A stretch of 64,000 nucleotides of DNA from Terana coerulea (GCA_024811115.1 JAKOGH010000293.1:62001-126000), one strand, 5' to 3'; positions 1 through 12,279 are shown, counted from the stretch's first letter. The notes: generated from the letters alone by a model not told the origin. Numbers and translations are program-made.

Positions 1-467
1 GACCGCATGTGGCCAGTAAGGTGTGTTTTATGGTAGCTTATTGAGGAGTGATGCGTTGACTATTCTCGTTTCACCGAAAGGTTAGAAGTCTCTCCGCCTG
101 CTCCCTATGCTGTGACTTGCAGGCAGGATAAATGCCTCAGCCTCAAGATATTCTAAATCGTGAACGGCAGCTGATAGCTCACGTTAACGTCTCTAATTAC
201 GCGATAAGCCGTGCTAGATCATTTAAAATTAAGGAATGACCCTCGCCCAGACAAGATCAGCGGCCTCATGGCTGCTACGCGAACTGGGCGAGTATCTTAC
301 CCTCGTCCCCTTGTCCTCGACCGCTACAAACCAGTCTACCATTGAACAGTCCTAGCACCATATTTGACCGGTAAACTCTTGCTGTTCACGATGATATCAT
401 TGGTGAATTCGTTGTTGATCGTTTGGACGACAGGGTCTGGACGGTCACGATATTTTGCCAAGTCAGC
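1..467. other. No recognisable gene; upstream of F-box pseudogene
   Basis: I see no coding signal, repeat or RNA gene here beyond short chance frames. The right part should contain the upstream region of the F-box-like gene that begins at 468. Confidence 0.4.
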
Positions 468-2090
468 ATGCACGCCGCTCTCCGTAACACCGATGTAGTC
501 GAAGACATTATCCAACACATAATGTCCTCTCCTCCAACGCTCGCTTCATTAGCTCGTACCTGCCGGATCTTGAGCGACGGTGCTTTAGACGGGCTATGGC
601 ACACTATGATGACCTTGACACCTCTGTTGAAGTGTCTACCGACAGATATGTGGGAAGAGGACGATCAAGGGCGGCTGGTGGGTTTCATTATCCCTATAGT
701 TGTCTAGATAATGGTACTAACTCTGATGGATCTCGACGCAGACATGCAATAGAACACCTATGACGAATGCAGATTGGTGTCGACTCGACAAATACGCTAC
801 ACGGATACGTTGTGTCTCAGCGTGGGACTCTCACCGTGAAGTCGGGGGAACATCCAGCTTATTACAAACCCTTGTGGTCTACCGCTCTCCTCGTGCACTT
901 CTTCCCGGTCTTCGGGCGTTGGGGGTCGGACGCTGCACCAGTGGGCTCCACGGGCATCGCGAGCTCTATGTATCAGCTTTGCTCTGCCCAACACTCCTCT
1001 CGGTGACGCTCAGCAATAGCTCCTCGCAAAGAGCTGCCATTGCGACTATGAAATGCATGCAGCTATCATGCCCAAATCTCCGGGAACTTGACATGTGCGG
1101 AGAGCCTGATCTTTCTCCGATGCTAGGCAGTTTCAAGCACCTCCGTTCTCCAGCAACTACCTCCCACGGCCACACCCTCACTGTCGGATCACTTCAAGTG
1201 GTAGGCTCGCTGCCACATCTTCGCTCATGGACCGTGAGAGCAGTGTTTGATCGCGATTCGTTCCAAGTCCCCCAGGCTGTCAATACCGAAGACAACGCAG
1301 CGGAAGACCTTTTTCAGTACTTTGGAAGACTTCGACGTGGGCCGCGTAGCCGATCTACCTGTTTCGTAGCTTTCCTTTGGGCGATTCGATCTACCGCGCT
1401 GAAGAGGGTGTCGGTCGTGTACGGCGCGAGGGTCATATCATTTCCAGTCGCCCATGTAGGCAGTCTTGTCAACGCGCTGAGCTCGCGCTTCACAATGCTG
1501 CAAGACATATCCTTGACATATCTGGGACACCCCATGAATGTGCCGATTTCAGTGCTGGATGACTTGACACTTCTGGAAGATTTACGACGAATGCACATCA
1601 AGGATGTTGTCGATCATGGGCAATTCACTGATAGCGCCATCGAGCATATCACACGCTCTTGGAAGCACCTCAAAGTCCCTTGCATTTGAGGAATCTCCCC
1701 GAGCTCCAGGCGTCATTGCAAAAGCTACGTTATCCATTTTGTCATATTTTGCGGCTCAACATCCACTGCTCGAAGAGCTCTCGCTCGCTCTGAGCTTCGA
1801 CGGCCCCATCCCTGCCCTCAGCCACGAGTCCCCACGCCAGAATTCGCCGCTATAACTTGCTCTCTATCACCGCTCTCCCCTTCTAAAGGCGAAAATCTAC
1901 GACGTGGCGGAGTACATCTCAGATATCTTTCCTAACATCGTTATTCGCGGGCGCGGCTTCGCGCCACGAAGAGGAATGGGGCGAGGTGAGGCAGTTGCTG
2001 CTGAGGATGCGTAGGCTGCGGGCTATTGAACGGGCGAGACTTGAACGCGAACTTAAACTTCTTTCCAGCTGGTTAGCTCTGCAGACCCGA
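468..2090 (+). pseudogene. F-box/LRR-type protein, apparently decayed
   Basis: The ATG at 468 opens an F-box-like N-terminus (VVEDIIQHIM..LASLARTCRILS), the usual start of substrate-receptor subunits of SCF ubiquitin ligases in mushroom-forming fungi. One intron (about 702-751, GT-AG) joins it in phase to a long leucine-rich frame ending at 1689. That frame breaks at 1677-1679, where removing one C from a CCC run would continue into EESPRAPGVIAK and SILSYFAAQHPLLEEL. At least one more break is needed before the typical acidic/basic tail (HEEEWGEVRQLLLRMRRLRA, about 1965-2030), because stops lie near 1855 and 1894. The architecture (F-box, LRR-like middle, charged C-terminal helix) is clear from sequence; loss of function is inferred from the multiple breaks. 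Unlike the other single-break genes of the window, this one needs two or more corrections, so I call it a pseudogene rather than an assembly error. Confidence 0.6.
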
Positions 2091-2345
2091 AGACGTTGTC
2101 ATGCACACTCCAATACTTTCTGAATAGGCTGCACAACACGGCATGTGAGGAGTTATACTTCCCGTCCACGACTGTTCTCGCGAGCGGCGGCAGCGGCCAG
2201 TGGCGGTAGTTGCTCGTGTGATCTGGTACCGCAGTACGCCTCTGGTTGGCTGCCTCACGATGAGGACCCGACTCGGAATGGTCAAAGGTCGTTGTAACAA
2301 GCACCGCTTACTCGCTTGACTGACTTAGTGAGCGACGCAATTATG
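2060..2345 (-). pseudogene. Remnant of NF-YC gene 5' end and promoter
   Basis: On the plus strand this stretch matches 37655-38035, the first exon start and upstream region of the intact NF-YC gene, in the same orientation. Shared blocks include the exon segment encoding [10 protein letters not shown] (here YRHWPLPPLAR, about 2170-2205), the segment around ggttggctgc and atgaggacccga (2245-2275), and the block around accgcttactcgctt (2302-2320). The copy is gapped and has lost the start of the protein, so it cannot encode NF-YC. It lies directly against the 3' flank of the DNAJC3-like pseudogene. Confidence 0.6.
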
Positions 2346-2627
2346 TCAGCAAGAAAGCGAGCGGTTGAGATTAGTCCCAGGCAAAATGCTACTGATAATA
2401 ATAAAAATTCACAGCATGAGAAAGCGTACATAGCAGAAAAGATTCCTCGTTCGGCGCAACTGAGGAAAAGTAGAGTCCGCCAAGCCACCACATCCTCAGT
2501 GACCACGTCGCCCATGCTGCCCGGGTGGACTGAAGTGGTACTAGAAGTCACCACCACCACCGGAGAAGGACTGTTCGACCGGATTCCCTCCAGACCCGCC
2601 CGGGCCAAAGCCGCCAGGGAAACCACC

Positions 2628-3752
2628 TCAGAAGGAGTCTCCACCCTGTTCTGCCATTAGGTCATTCGGGTCGGCGACGTCCCCGTTGTCGAAGCGCTGG
2701 CGTAGCCTTGTGAGAGCCTGATACGCCTCGTTCACGGCCGTCATCTTCGCTGCCGATCCGCCCTTGTCCGGGTGTGCTTTCGCAGCTGCGTTTCTGTACG
2801 CTTGCTGGATAGTCTTTGCGTCGGCGTTGCGGTTGACACCTAGGATCGAGTAGTAGTCCTTCGCCCGAGGCTGCTTTCGCGGCTTTGCCATCAGGTCATT
2901 CGGGTCGGCGACGTCCCCGTCGTCGAAGCGCTGGCGTAGCCTTGTGAGAGCCTGATACGCCTCGTTCACGGCCGTCATCTTCGCTGCCGATCCGCCCTTG
3001 TCCGGGTGTGCTTTCGCAGCTGCGTTTCTGTACGCTTGCTGGATAGTCTTTGAGTCGGCGTTGCGGTTGACACCTAGGATCGAGTAGTAGTCCTTCGCCC
3101 GAGGCTGCTTTCGCGGCTGGTCTTGCTGGCCAGACCCCCACAAGTCGCCAAACGCGTCTCCAGAGGAAGCGGGCTGCTGCGCTCGCTGGAAGCGCTGGTG
3201 TATCTGCAGAAGCTGGTTAATCTCATTCACGTGTGCATGAGACAGAATAACGTGCCTCATGGCTGGACCTTTCGCTCGCCTCGAACGCCTTCTCCAACAC
3301 CCATACTGCATTTTCCCACTCTTCCTTGCTCAGCAGTGGCTCTCCTACGCCCGCAAACGCGTCTGCGTGCTCGCCCTGCCCATCCATCTGCAGCAACAGG
3401 GTCAGAACACGATTAAAGCCGTCCAGAGCTTGGGAGTGACGGTTCATGGAGTAGTAGGCCATTGCACGCTTGTAGTACAGCAGGTAGTCACTGGGTGCCA
3501 TGTCTGCGCGGATACAAGCGTGATTAGCTCGCGTCCTCATAAACCATATGGTGGGAGCTCACCTATAGCTTCACTGTACGCATTTGCGGCATCGCTGCAT
3601 TGGCCTGCGGTGAGCAAATTATTGGCTTTATTCACTGCAGGGAAGTATCAAGGCGGGTACAGCTCACCTCCGGCCAGCGACGGTTCTGCATTTGCTCCGT
3701 AAAGAAATACGGAGAACGCAGAGGCAAGAAGTGTGTAGAAGCGAAGCTGCAT
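2628..3752 (-). pseudogene. DNAJC3/P58IPK-like co-chaperone pseudogene with two J domains
   Basis: This is a broken paralogue of the intact gene at 34792-36541, on the opposite strand. Exon 1 keeps the start (cat at 3750-3752), signal peptide and 5' sequence, but a Gly codon of the intact copy has become TGA (3648-3650). The second exon starts normally (MAPSDYLLYYKRAM, matching the intact gene), then jumps from the first TPR block straight to LLQMDG, so roughly 790 bp of TPR-coding sequence are missing. The splice donor after the last TPR is GC (gcacgt) where the intact copy has GT (gtacgt). The C-terminus carries two J domains in tandem, each with the HPD motif (AHPDKGG). The intact relative acts with BiP in the ER lumen. 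The nonsense codon and deletion argue strongly that no full protein is made, although the J-domain frame itself (2628 to about 3200) remains open. Confidence 0.8.
2659..3117 (-). repeat. Tandem duplication of J-domain unit (234 bp x 2)
   Basis: Two head-to-tail units, 2659-2892 and 2893-3117, are offset by exactly 234 bp (78 codons), so the frame is kept. I count only two differences over about 225 bp: Asn/Asp before GDVADPNDLM and Ala/Ser before KTIQQAYR. The intact paralogue at 36.2 kb has a single, quite different J domain. The internal duplication is therefore much younger than the duplication of the gene. Confidence 0.9.
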
Positions 3753-4200
3753 CGCACGCTCAACGGAGGAGAAGGAAACAGTGACGGTGGTGGTTCAAGT
3801 CGAGCATGGTTTATAAGTGTTGGGTGGGTCGCTCAACCAACTAACTTGAAGGACCGACCAGTCCGAGTCGGCGTCCCAGTACTACTAGTCGTTCGCAGAC
3901 TTCCACCATGTTTCATGCATCTAACTTACTTAGTCTCACCTAGGTTTCACCCTGTCTTACGTTTGCCGTCTTCACCGGGCGGCCGGGGGTCGATAATGCT
4001 GTTACATTCAAGTTTAGACACTCCAGACAGTTCAGGCCTCAGCGCATGCGTAGCCTTAGGATTCAGCTGACAGATTGTGGACCGACGGTGATCCGCTGAG
4101 TGCTCTCTTCCTCAGGCGAGTCATGCCTCGTCAAGATGAGCAATAACAAAATTATATTCTAGTGCATTTTCCAATGCGAATAGGGAAATTCAACGGGCTG
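3753..4200. repeat. Inverted duplicate of the DNAJC3 promoter region
   Basis: Read on the minus strand, this segment matches the plus strand at about 34300-34791 upstream of the intact DNAJC3 homologue. Shared blocks include the segment just before the start codon (accaccaccgtcactgt), the block around actcagcggatcaccg and the block around ttgttattgctcatctt. Similarity fades near 4200 / 34285, which marks the outer edge of the duplication. Confidence 0.7.
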
Positions 4201-6187
4201 TCATAAGTAAGTGTAGTGCACACTGTGCAAGGCTATTGCCATCATGATGGTCTGGCTCCGAGTACAATTGGGCATGTCTTTGATGCCTTTCGTCTGCGGT
4301 GCAGTCGAGTGTCCCTCGACTGAACCCCAGAAGAATGGCATCAAGATTAACAACGTTACTATGGACCCGTGAGGGAGAACCATAGTGCGTCGCTGCGGCT
4401 GTGCTCTCGTGTAAGAACACCGTCCGACTCGGACGTCGGACCCTGGCACGCAAACCTACGGAGGGCGTGCCCCACCTGCAAGTTGACAGCCTCCCAGCTA
4501 TATATCTTCATTTACTTTCGTTTTCGTGCGCCATTTTGCGAATGTTGTTGCACATAGCCCTGTTCACGAGATTATTGTGAAAGGGTTGGACTTCGTCATC
4601 AGAAGCGTGTTTCGCGTCGGTGGCGCCATAGCGCTCACCATCGCTTCCGCTCAATATCTCGCCGGTGTTCGCCGCTTATGCAACTCGGAGCACGTACGTC
4701 CGAGTCGCTGCTCATGTCTTTTAGCCTAAGACCCAGTGCGCATCTGAACGTTTGAGTGGGTTAACCCGCCGCGCCATCTGTTGTGGCGGATGGCTTTCTA
4801 CATCTTCGTATCGGTCGCCGGTTAGTTGCCGGTTAGTTCTCGTGATCATTTCTGAAGGCGAGAATGACTGCATCGACCCGCGCTTTTACAGACGATGTAT
4901 GCGGGCAATCGCTGACACTGGTTAACCCTGTATCTGGGGCCAACGGCATATTCATGGCTCGTACTGCCCTCCTTCTGACACTTCCTGAATTCCAGAGGTG
5001 GGTATAATCAGATTCAGACAGCGAAGATGTCTAGCGGATCATATTGATAGCATGATATGGTGACAATGTCTCGCCGGAAAATCGGTAGGTGTGATGGTGG
5101 CGGCGAAGAGTAGCAGGAAACGACTGGAATGTTGTCGGAATTCGGTGTTTGGGCGTCTCGCCACAAGCCCGGACGATGCCGGTGGTGCAAACCTTATTCT
5201 CGTAGACACATCCGCTGTACGCTACATCCGTCTCATCGTCGTTGAATCCACCCCTTCGTTTACTCGTATACCTCGAATATGGAATTGCTGTGTGCCGAAT
5301 GCCAGCCAAAGGGGCACAAAGTCCGTAAAGATGCGACTTGTTCACCACCTTCGCTTGGGGGACGCGTCGGTTGATGAAACGCCAATGTCACAATCCACGT
5401 GAGTAACGTTCATGGAAATCACACTCATCACCAACCCTCAACTTGGACCTGTACGCTGAGCATTCAACCTGGTCGACAACTCCTCAATCTCGCCTTTCGA
5501 ATCTTTCAAACCTTGGAGCTTGTTCTCCGTATGCTATTATTTAGTCTGTACTCCAGTCTCCACAGGCGTACCTCATTATTGTCTTGTCCGGCTCTGATGA
5601 CTTGGAAACCATCAACGAGGAGATCATGCAGAAGGCTGAAAATTTTATAGTATCAGCGAGAACAAAACAACTCAGCATGCTTTCATTTCTCAGAAAAGCA
5701 TGCCCTCTCAAACGAGTGTCGAAGCATTAGCGCCGGAGCGCCACAATGTCTCTGCTTTCCTTCGCAGGATTGCATCCGAGCCTTATGTGCCGCGCTGCTC
5801 GTTTCCCCACATATGCATGGACGTCGTTCATGATCCTAACCGGCGGGTTATTACGCCTGCCACAGGGTTGCCTGAGTACACGTACCAATGATGTGGTAGC
5901 ACGTTAGCCTTGCGCCACAGAGGATAACTGATTACAAAATCAGATGGCATAACGCAAGAAGCGCAAGGTCCAAGAGCTACAGTGCAGCAGTGGAAGTGAT
6001 AGGTGCATACTGTAATCATAAGCAGTATGTGGCAAATCAAATGTACGGGATGATCTCGAGAAGCCATGCATTACCGAGGTTGACATCCAAAAAATACATG
6101 TCCAAACACTGGTTTCCTGGTTTCAAGTTCGTAGCAAGGACAAGCATTTACTGATCGGCTGAAGAGCGTCTGCGGAGTCGAGGAGTC
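4201..6187. other. No confident gene; possible coding debris
   Basis: No family is recognisable. One stretch at about 5569-5730 (plus) reads as a plausible exon (AYLIIVLSGSDDLETINEEI, then a lysine-rich run to a stop), preceded by an acceptor-like ccacag, but I find no convincing partner exon upstream. The remaining frames look like chance. Confidence 0.35.
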
Positions 6188-7765
6188 TCATACGAGGGAA
6201 TGGAAATCGGGCTTGTAAAGAGTAAAGCTCAGCATCAGCTTCATATGATCTGCGAAGCAGGAGATGAATGGACGCACCCAGAGACGGGAACAGGCACCAG
6301 CGACTTGTTCCACACGGGACAGAACCATAGAATATTCCGCTTCAACGTGAGAGGTAGCCGACTCCGAACTTTCTCGCACCACTGCGCAGGATCCAGCTTC
6401 CCATACTTGTACCAATTTCCCCAGACGATAGGAGCGTCCTTCTCTACGTGTCTGGGGAAACGGCTGATTCCGACCGTGCTTCAGCGACTCGTACTGCTCG
6501 CTTTGGAGTACAAAATCAAGCGGGACCCAATGATTGGTTGTCGGCTTCTGCAACGCGTGGTACTCGTCAAATCGCAGGTAAAGGACCCTGAGGGATTTGC
6601 AGTTGAGATTCGCGAGGAACTGGGTCAGCCGCTTGAACGAGTACAGGTGGTACGGGATTCGGATAGTGAGAAATTCGAGTTTGGTACACTTCGAAAGCGT
6701 GGTTCCCACTAGAATTAAGTGGTAAGTTCGGAGCTGACGTTTTGTATTTCAATTGCACTTACAATGGCTGTAGTCGACGTCAGGACCAAAGGAAAGGCCC
6801 AAATCAGAAAGTGCCTCGGTGGTCACGTCGAGAAGGCTGGTAACGGCGGCCAGCATGCGGTCGTCCACAACCATCATGTCTTCCAGGTAGGCAACCGAAA
6901 GCGTACTGACAATGCCTGCTTTGGCCAACCAGCTGATGAAATACACCGCACGACAATCGAGGACCCAGTCAGCTTCGGCTTCGATACCTATCTTCCTGAG
7001 TCGGGTGCGGGATCGTGGATACGAGACATGCAATGGGTTCACCGGTACGGCGGCCGTGGGGTTGTGCCAGCATGCGGCATGGATAGAAAGCTCTTCCAGC
7101 TCCCTAAGAGCTGCGACCGCATATCGAAGGTCGTGTGCGGAATGGAATACGACACGTCGGAGTGAGAGCTGAGTGACCGTGGAAAATTGGGACATGCATG
7201 GCCCGAATGCTGTCCCCGGGGGCGGATACATCAGTCCATCGGAGAACCGCAGATGCCGCAGCTCGGGTAAGAGTCGAGGGAGCTGCAACGATAGCAGATG
7301 CAGCGTCTGGTAGCAGCCCTGCCCTGGCTTGGCTAGGACAGTGTCGACATAGGCCTGCAACGACGGGACGCGCTTCAGGAGCGCGACGAACTCGTCCAGC
7401 GTCTTGCCACCTTCCGTTGAACATCTGATTCCGACAACCCGAAAGAGGTGGTACCTGCTGCGCGCCACCCAAGCACGGCAGGTGAGTGCACATGCCTGCA
7501 AGGTGTCGAACACCTTGTCATCCCACATCCGGATCCCAAAGTAGGGATGTTTCTGCGCGACGTAGTCGATGATATCCTCGCAGACCTCGATTGGAATTGG
7601 GCGTGGTGCAGATGCGCCTGGTGCAGATTCATGTCTCTTCGCATTTGTTACTATTGGCCTTTCGAACGCGCGTGGGATTGGTTCGAGGAATTCCGTGTCG
7701 AGTCTCGCTTTCTTGCCAATAGACAACCGATGGAACGCAGAAGAAGAGAAGATGAATGGGGCCAT
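6188..7765 (-). CDS. F-box/LRR-like protein
   Basis: Probable SCF-type substrate receptor. Exon 1 runs from an ATG at 7765 (MAPFIFSSSAFHRLS) to 6763. The frame is open up to 7891, but only non-ATG codons lie further upstream. A Ser-rich leader precedes the F-box segment PIPIEVCEDIIDYVAQ, followed by the conserved block (LQACALTCRAWVARSRYHLFR) seen in polypore F-box proteins. Then come leucine-rich strand/helix repeats (LPRLLPELRHLRFSDG; LRELEELSIHAAC). A 54-bp intron (6709-6762, GTAAGT...CTAG) joins exon 2 in phase (LSKCTKLEFLTIRIPYH). The target is unknown. Such genes are numerous and fast-evolving in Agaricomycetes; two more occur in this window. Confidence 0.75.
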
Positions 7766-7891
7766 TGGTCTATCAGGGGAATCAGGGGAGTTGGAAAGGG
7801 CGTATTCGTAATAGTCTGAGGGTGTAATTAGTAGAGGCCAATAGTCAGAAAATATTTGCGCACCGCTATTGTGCCATGGGCTGCATCCCAC

Positions 7892-8636
7892 GCCCTTTAG
7901 CCCGCTACGGAACGGTAAGGGAAGTACGGATTGAGATATAAGGGAAAAGAGGTCGAGTGAGGGACGGAGAAGCGAATGAGGGGGTACAATGGATCCTTTG
8001 CTCCCTCGCAGTGACGAAGCTTATAAGTATCTTGTTGGCGGAGGCTGTGCGAAACAAGGCGCTGGTCCAGCCGTATCACCTGTGGGAGATGGGTACTTGT
8101 GTCAATGGTAGAGTAGTGCCGCTGCGCTGCGCTTCGCTGTGCTGCGAGTGCCTATGTAGAACAGGTTCGTGGAGGTATAAGCCAACTCATGATGTATGAT
8201 GAAGGAGCTTCTGCTGGGAACGCACTGGGCGTCACTCCTGCGAGGGAATATCGGAACAACCCTGACAACTCAATCAGAACTCGGCCTCCCCTTCACTGGA
8301 TAAAAGGCGCAGATCCCGCCCGACGAGGTTGTAACACTTAGAGCTTGAATGCTTGCCTCAAACAATCACAGTGGTCCGTAAGCGAGGCAGATATAATCTG
8401 AAGAGCGAGCACGATGAGTATGATTACAATGAGGGATTGTGATTGGGGTCGCCCATGCTACACGATACAGAAAATCTACGTGAAATGGATGCGATGATAT
8501 ATGACAACTTGATAATGAGGGAGACGTACTACATGCCAAATCCAGTGAGAGAGCCAGAGGAACCCCAACGCCTGCGCAAGAAACCACCAATGGCACACGA
8601 ATTGACCTAAAGGAAAGGCACAAAAGACGCTGAGTA
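7892..8636. other. Intergenic, no gene seen
   Basis: Upstream region of the F-box gene and 3' flank of the SH3 gene. There is a short GC-rich repetitive patch around 8120-8150 (gctgcgctgcgcttcgctgtgctgc), otherwise nothing recognisable. Confidence 0.4.
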
Positions 8637-9864
8637 TCACTTCTGCGTACTTGATTCGTCTGCCTCGAGCAGCTCCAAATAGCTCTCTGGCACCAAGGCG
8701 TGCCCACCACCTTCCTTTTCTACAATCGCCCAGCCCACACCGCCGCCCCTGCCGACAACTCGTACGACCTGCTCTTCCTCCAGCGACATCTCAGCGGTGC
8801 CTTCCGGTTCGAAAGCGTATAGCGCCCTGTACGTGCCCGGGATAAGCGGTTCTTCGTCCAGCGGCGTCGCTTCGTCGTCGTCATCGTAGTCTGCGTCTTC
8901 CTCCGTTGGCGACGACGCTTCAAAGTTTCGGTCAAAGTCGGTGCGTGATGGCCCGGCCTCGCTGTCTTCGCTGTCCGACGTCTTGCCGCCCCAAAACTGC
9001 GTGCTCAGCGTATTCCAGCGGAACGCGTTCCAGCTTCCATGCCGCTGCTCATCCTCTGCGTCCTCCTCGTTGTCTGAGCCTGCTGACGAGGACGAGTATG
9101 TTGAGCCGCGATATCGAGACCGGTTTGGTTTTGGCGCGTCCGGACCCTTGCCAATGTGCCGTTCGTCTTCGGGCCGGTACGCGAAGTCCCGCACCTTCAT
9201 GGGTGGTAAGGCGAGCTTCGCCGGCAGGACAGTTGACGAGGAGGCCTCTGGTCCCGGCCGGCGGTCTGAGCCCGGGATAAATGAGTGGGATAACGAGGTC
9301 ACGCGAGATTGCGGCCGCGAGAGCGCACGCGACGAAACTCGAGAGAACGTGGAGGACGCGCGGCGAGACCCTGCGGGCGACGGTGGGGCGGGGCGAGAGG
9401 AAGATAATGATTCTCGGTGGTGAGATTTCTCTGGTGTAGAGAGCGTGGCACCTTGAGGGTCTGGGATCGTGACCTGATTCACTTCAGCAATGAGTGGTGC
9501 ATGGAACGTGGTAGTGGGTGTGGGCGTGACCGGTGTAGCCATGGACGTCGGGAATGTCGGCGTAGATTCTCCATCTGCAGGTGCGGTACCGTTCGATGTA
9601 TCTTGAGACTTGCGCTTGGTGGTGATACTGCGCATCATCTGTTCGATTGGTGAAGGTTTCGAGGCGAACTCGTGTGCGCCTAGCTTTGGTGGTGGTAGGA
9701 ATCCAGAGCCGGGCGAGGGGAATGGTGAGCTAGATGAGGGTTGGTCGACCGATAGTGTCAAACTTGGGACTAGAGAGCGTGTAAGCAATCCAAGACTGGT
9801 AGAACAAAGAGACTATTAGAATACGCACCTCTAGAGGTTTCCTGGACGGCTGCAGAGACGCCAT
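8637..9864 (-). CDS. SH3-domain adaptor, Nbp2/Skb5-like
   Basis: About 380 residues: a Ser/Pro/Thr-rich disordered N-terminal two thirds, an acidic stretch (EEDADYDDDDEATPLDEE), then one C-terminal SH3 domain. The SH3 has the ALYAF opening (ALYDY-type), a GWAIVEKEGG strand and the ALVPESYLELLE end. The end resembles the SH3 of yeast Nbp2 / fission-yeast Skb5, which link PP2C phosphatases or PAK kinases to MAPK pathways; that assignment is inferred from domain style only. The main exon begins near 9773. A short first exon starting at ATG 9864 (MASLQPSRKP) is likely, but the joining donor (about 9825-9829) is uncertain because the obvious GTGCGT donor gives the wrong phase. Confidence 0.7.
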
Positions 9865-12279
9865 TGGAGGGAAGGTTTTAACGGAGGTGATGTAGGAAGG
9901 AGGAGAAGGAATTTATACCAATTTTCTGTGCCTTGCGGGTCGTGAACGGCGACGATGACTGTTTGGTCGGGACGAGGGTGCAGGGAAAGCAGAGAATCAT
10001 TTTGGGTAATATCGCCATAACAACGGAACGATGATTCGCGGAAATAAAGCCTGACCACTCATTTGTTTCAGGTTTGTAGGTTATCCCGGAGGCAGCTTGT
10101 AGGCTATATTATCGCATGACAACCTTACCGAAACTAAATGTGGCCGAAATCCCGTTCCGTCATCCGAGAGTTCGTCCTCTGTGGACCGTCACCGTGGTTG
10201 CCTGCGGTTGTCCATCATACCTCTGGTTGCGAACAGCTTGATACCAAAGCAACGGCTTCACAGTTAGATGCTACACTCACGAGTTTCCACGACTATCGGT
10301 TGTCGGTTGTCGCAACTTGTCAGTGAACTTGTCGGTCGGCAGCCATCCTTCAGTATCCGTCTCCGTCCGAGACTTACTCATTCCGAGTTTTTGGCTCGGT
10401 CGAGTCCTCAACGTTTCAACCATCGTGGCCTGCAAAGACAATAGGGCGCAGCTACGTGAAATGGTTACGGGATTGTGCAAGGCATGCTGAGCAACCTGTG
10501 TGGTGAAAGCATACACCACCGAGTAGATGGATTCTGAACAGGGCAAGTACAACTCGTTTAGTACTAGCCGTGCCAGTACTGGCACTTCACATCTATAGCT
10601 GCAGCAGCACATTTCAGCAATACTTTACCGAGCTTGTGGGTCTCCCATGACCCCCGGATTTACCACATGGTTCGAATGTTTCTCAGGGTATGTAAGTGCC
10701 TCAGCTCAACTCCCCGTCGTGAAGATCAAGTACTCATCCGACTCACCAGATTTGTATCCTCAATATTCTCGTTGAGCGCTGGAATACCCTACCACCATCC
10801 AGGAAACCCCTCCCACAAATGACAGTCCACACGAGAGATCTGGTGACGGAGTGTCCATGTGTCTGAGACAGTCATTGGATGTATGTTGAGGGAGCCTCTT
10901 CTGGCTATCACTGTCAGGTGAGCTGCTCATTCCTACCCACTCTTCAGCACATACTTACGTGATGATACCAGACGCTTTCAGAGTTACCCAGCACTCTGGG
11001 AGGGGTCTTTCCATGTCTCACGTAAGATCTCGTACGTGGCTAGGTAACGCAGTGTGCAAGCCTGAGGAGACACTGATACTGTGGACCTCGAGCGACCAGA
11101 GTCAGAGGCATATAGGGATGCAGCGATCGCTGAGTTACCTGAGACTTATATCACTAGCAGGCGTTTGAGGGGACTCATTAACAGCTGAAATTTAGCTTCA
11201 TTGACACGCTCTGCTGTTTTTCTAATTCTACCTGGCAGGTTCAACGGCGCTTAGCTGCAAGGTGCACACACAAACTCATGCTCGACGCTAACACCAACGC
11301 CAATCGCAGCATCGGGCTTCGTAAGTGACTCCGTATGCATCTGATCTCTTTCCTAGACACTTATACTATTAAGCAGCTTGATGAAGCTTGTGCCGCTCGG
11401 CTGTGAGCGCGCTCGTCCAGCACGGCAGATGTGTTGTACTTTCGCCGGTATCACCATATGCACGGCGTCTGCCAAGCACTTTCCAAGCACTCGCCTCCTC
11501 TACGGAAACCATGTCCTATGACGAGTGGCTCTACCGCTCCCGGCTACTGTCATGTGCAAGTTCCATCGAATTCATTCCGAGGAGTCCAGAAGTCCAAGGG
11601 ACAGATAACCGTTGTCGTTGCCCTTGTGGCCATTGCCCGCCGGTTTGTGCTGTACAAGTGCAGTCGCTGTGAGGTTCGCCCCTACAGGTGACCGCTGGCT
11701 CCCCCGAACAACTAGGCTGACACTCGATTTTACAGGCTTCTACTGGGCGTCGGCGGGGAAAGCCAATGCTCTTGCGGTACCGCCGGATAGCCCTACCAAG
11801 AGCTCATCGACCTCATTCATGAGGCGGCGCCTCCCATGCGCTTGCCGACCAGCTACAGTTCCCGGCATCCGAGAACGAACAAGAATTGGTGCGAATGTCA
11901 TCGAATATGCCTTGCCGCACACCGTACCTGCTCTATCGTAACTATCAACGCCAAGACGCTAACCGCACTCTTCCTTCACCAAGTGCTAGCATACTATGCA
12001 GGTGATATCACCTCCAAGTCCTTTTGAGAAGCCTGCGCTGCCATGTGAAGGGATGGTGTTACGACTTCTATCTCGTTCACGAGCTCGCTGAACGGCATAC
12101 CCCACGGTTCATCCATGTGCGTGCATGCTGCTCTGGATGTTGCTGGGGCCCCAACGCGACAGCTGGACCAGCCACCCTATGCAATTCGTCGTATGACCGC
12201 GTTCTCTTGGTACGCCCTTCGCACATGCACGGTTTCGTGGACGAGTGTGCCAAGAGACCGACGAGCTCTCCAGCACGGG
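9865..12279. other. Gene-poor stretch, nothing recognised
   Basis: Short frames only. The longest (10277-10612 minus; 11388-11941 plus in overlapping frames) resemble nothing I know and have no supporting intron structure. I see no terminal repeats or transposase motifs. Confidence 0.4.

Noticed and set aside
2628..3250. Calling the double J-domain frame an active gene
   Set aside because: Upstream nonsense codon, large deletion and altered donor argue for a pseudogene; no independent ATG plus promoter is evident.
3780..3810. ggttcaagtcgag, a tRNA B-box-like sequence (also at 34735, inverted)
   Set aside because: No A-box, acceptor stem or anticodon arm around it; it is part of the duplicated DNAJC3 leader.
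10277..10612. 111-codon minus-strand frame
   Set aside because: Starts with Cys-rich low-information sequence, resembles nothing and has no promoter or intron signal.
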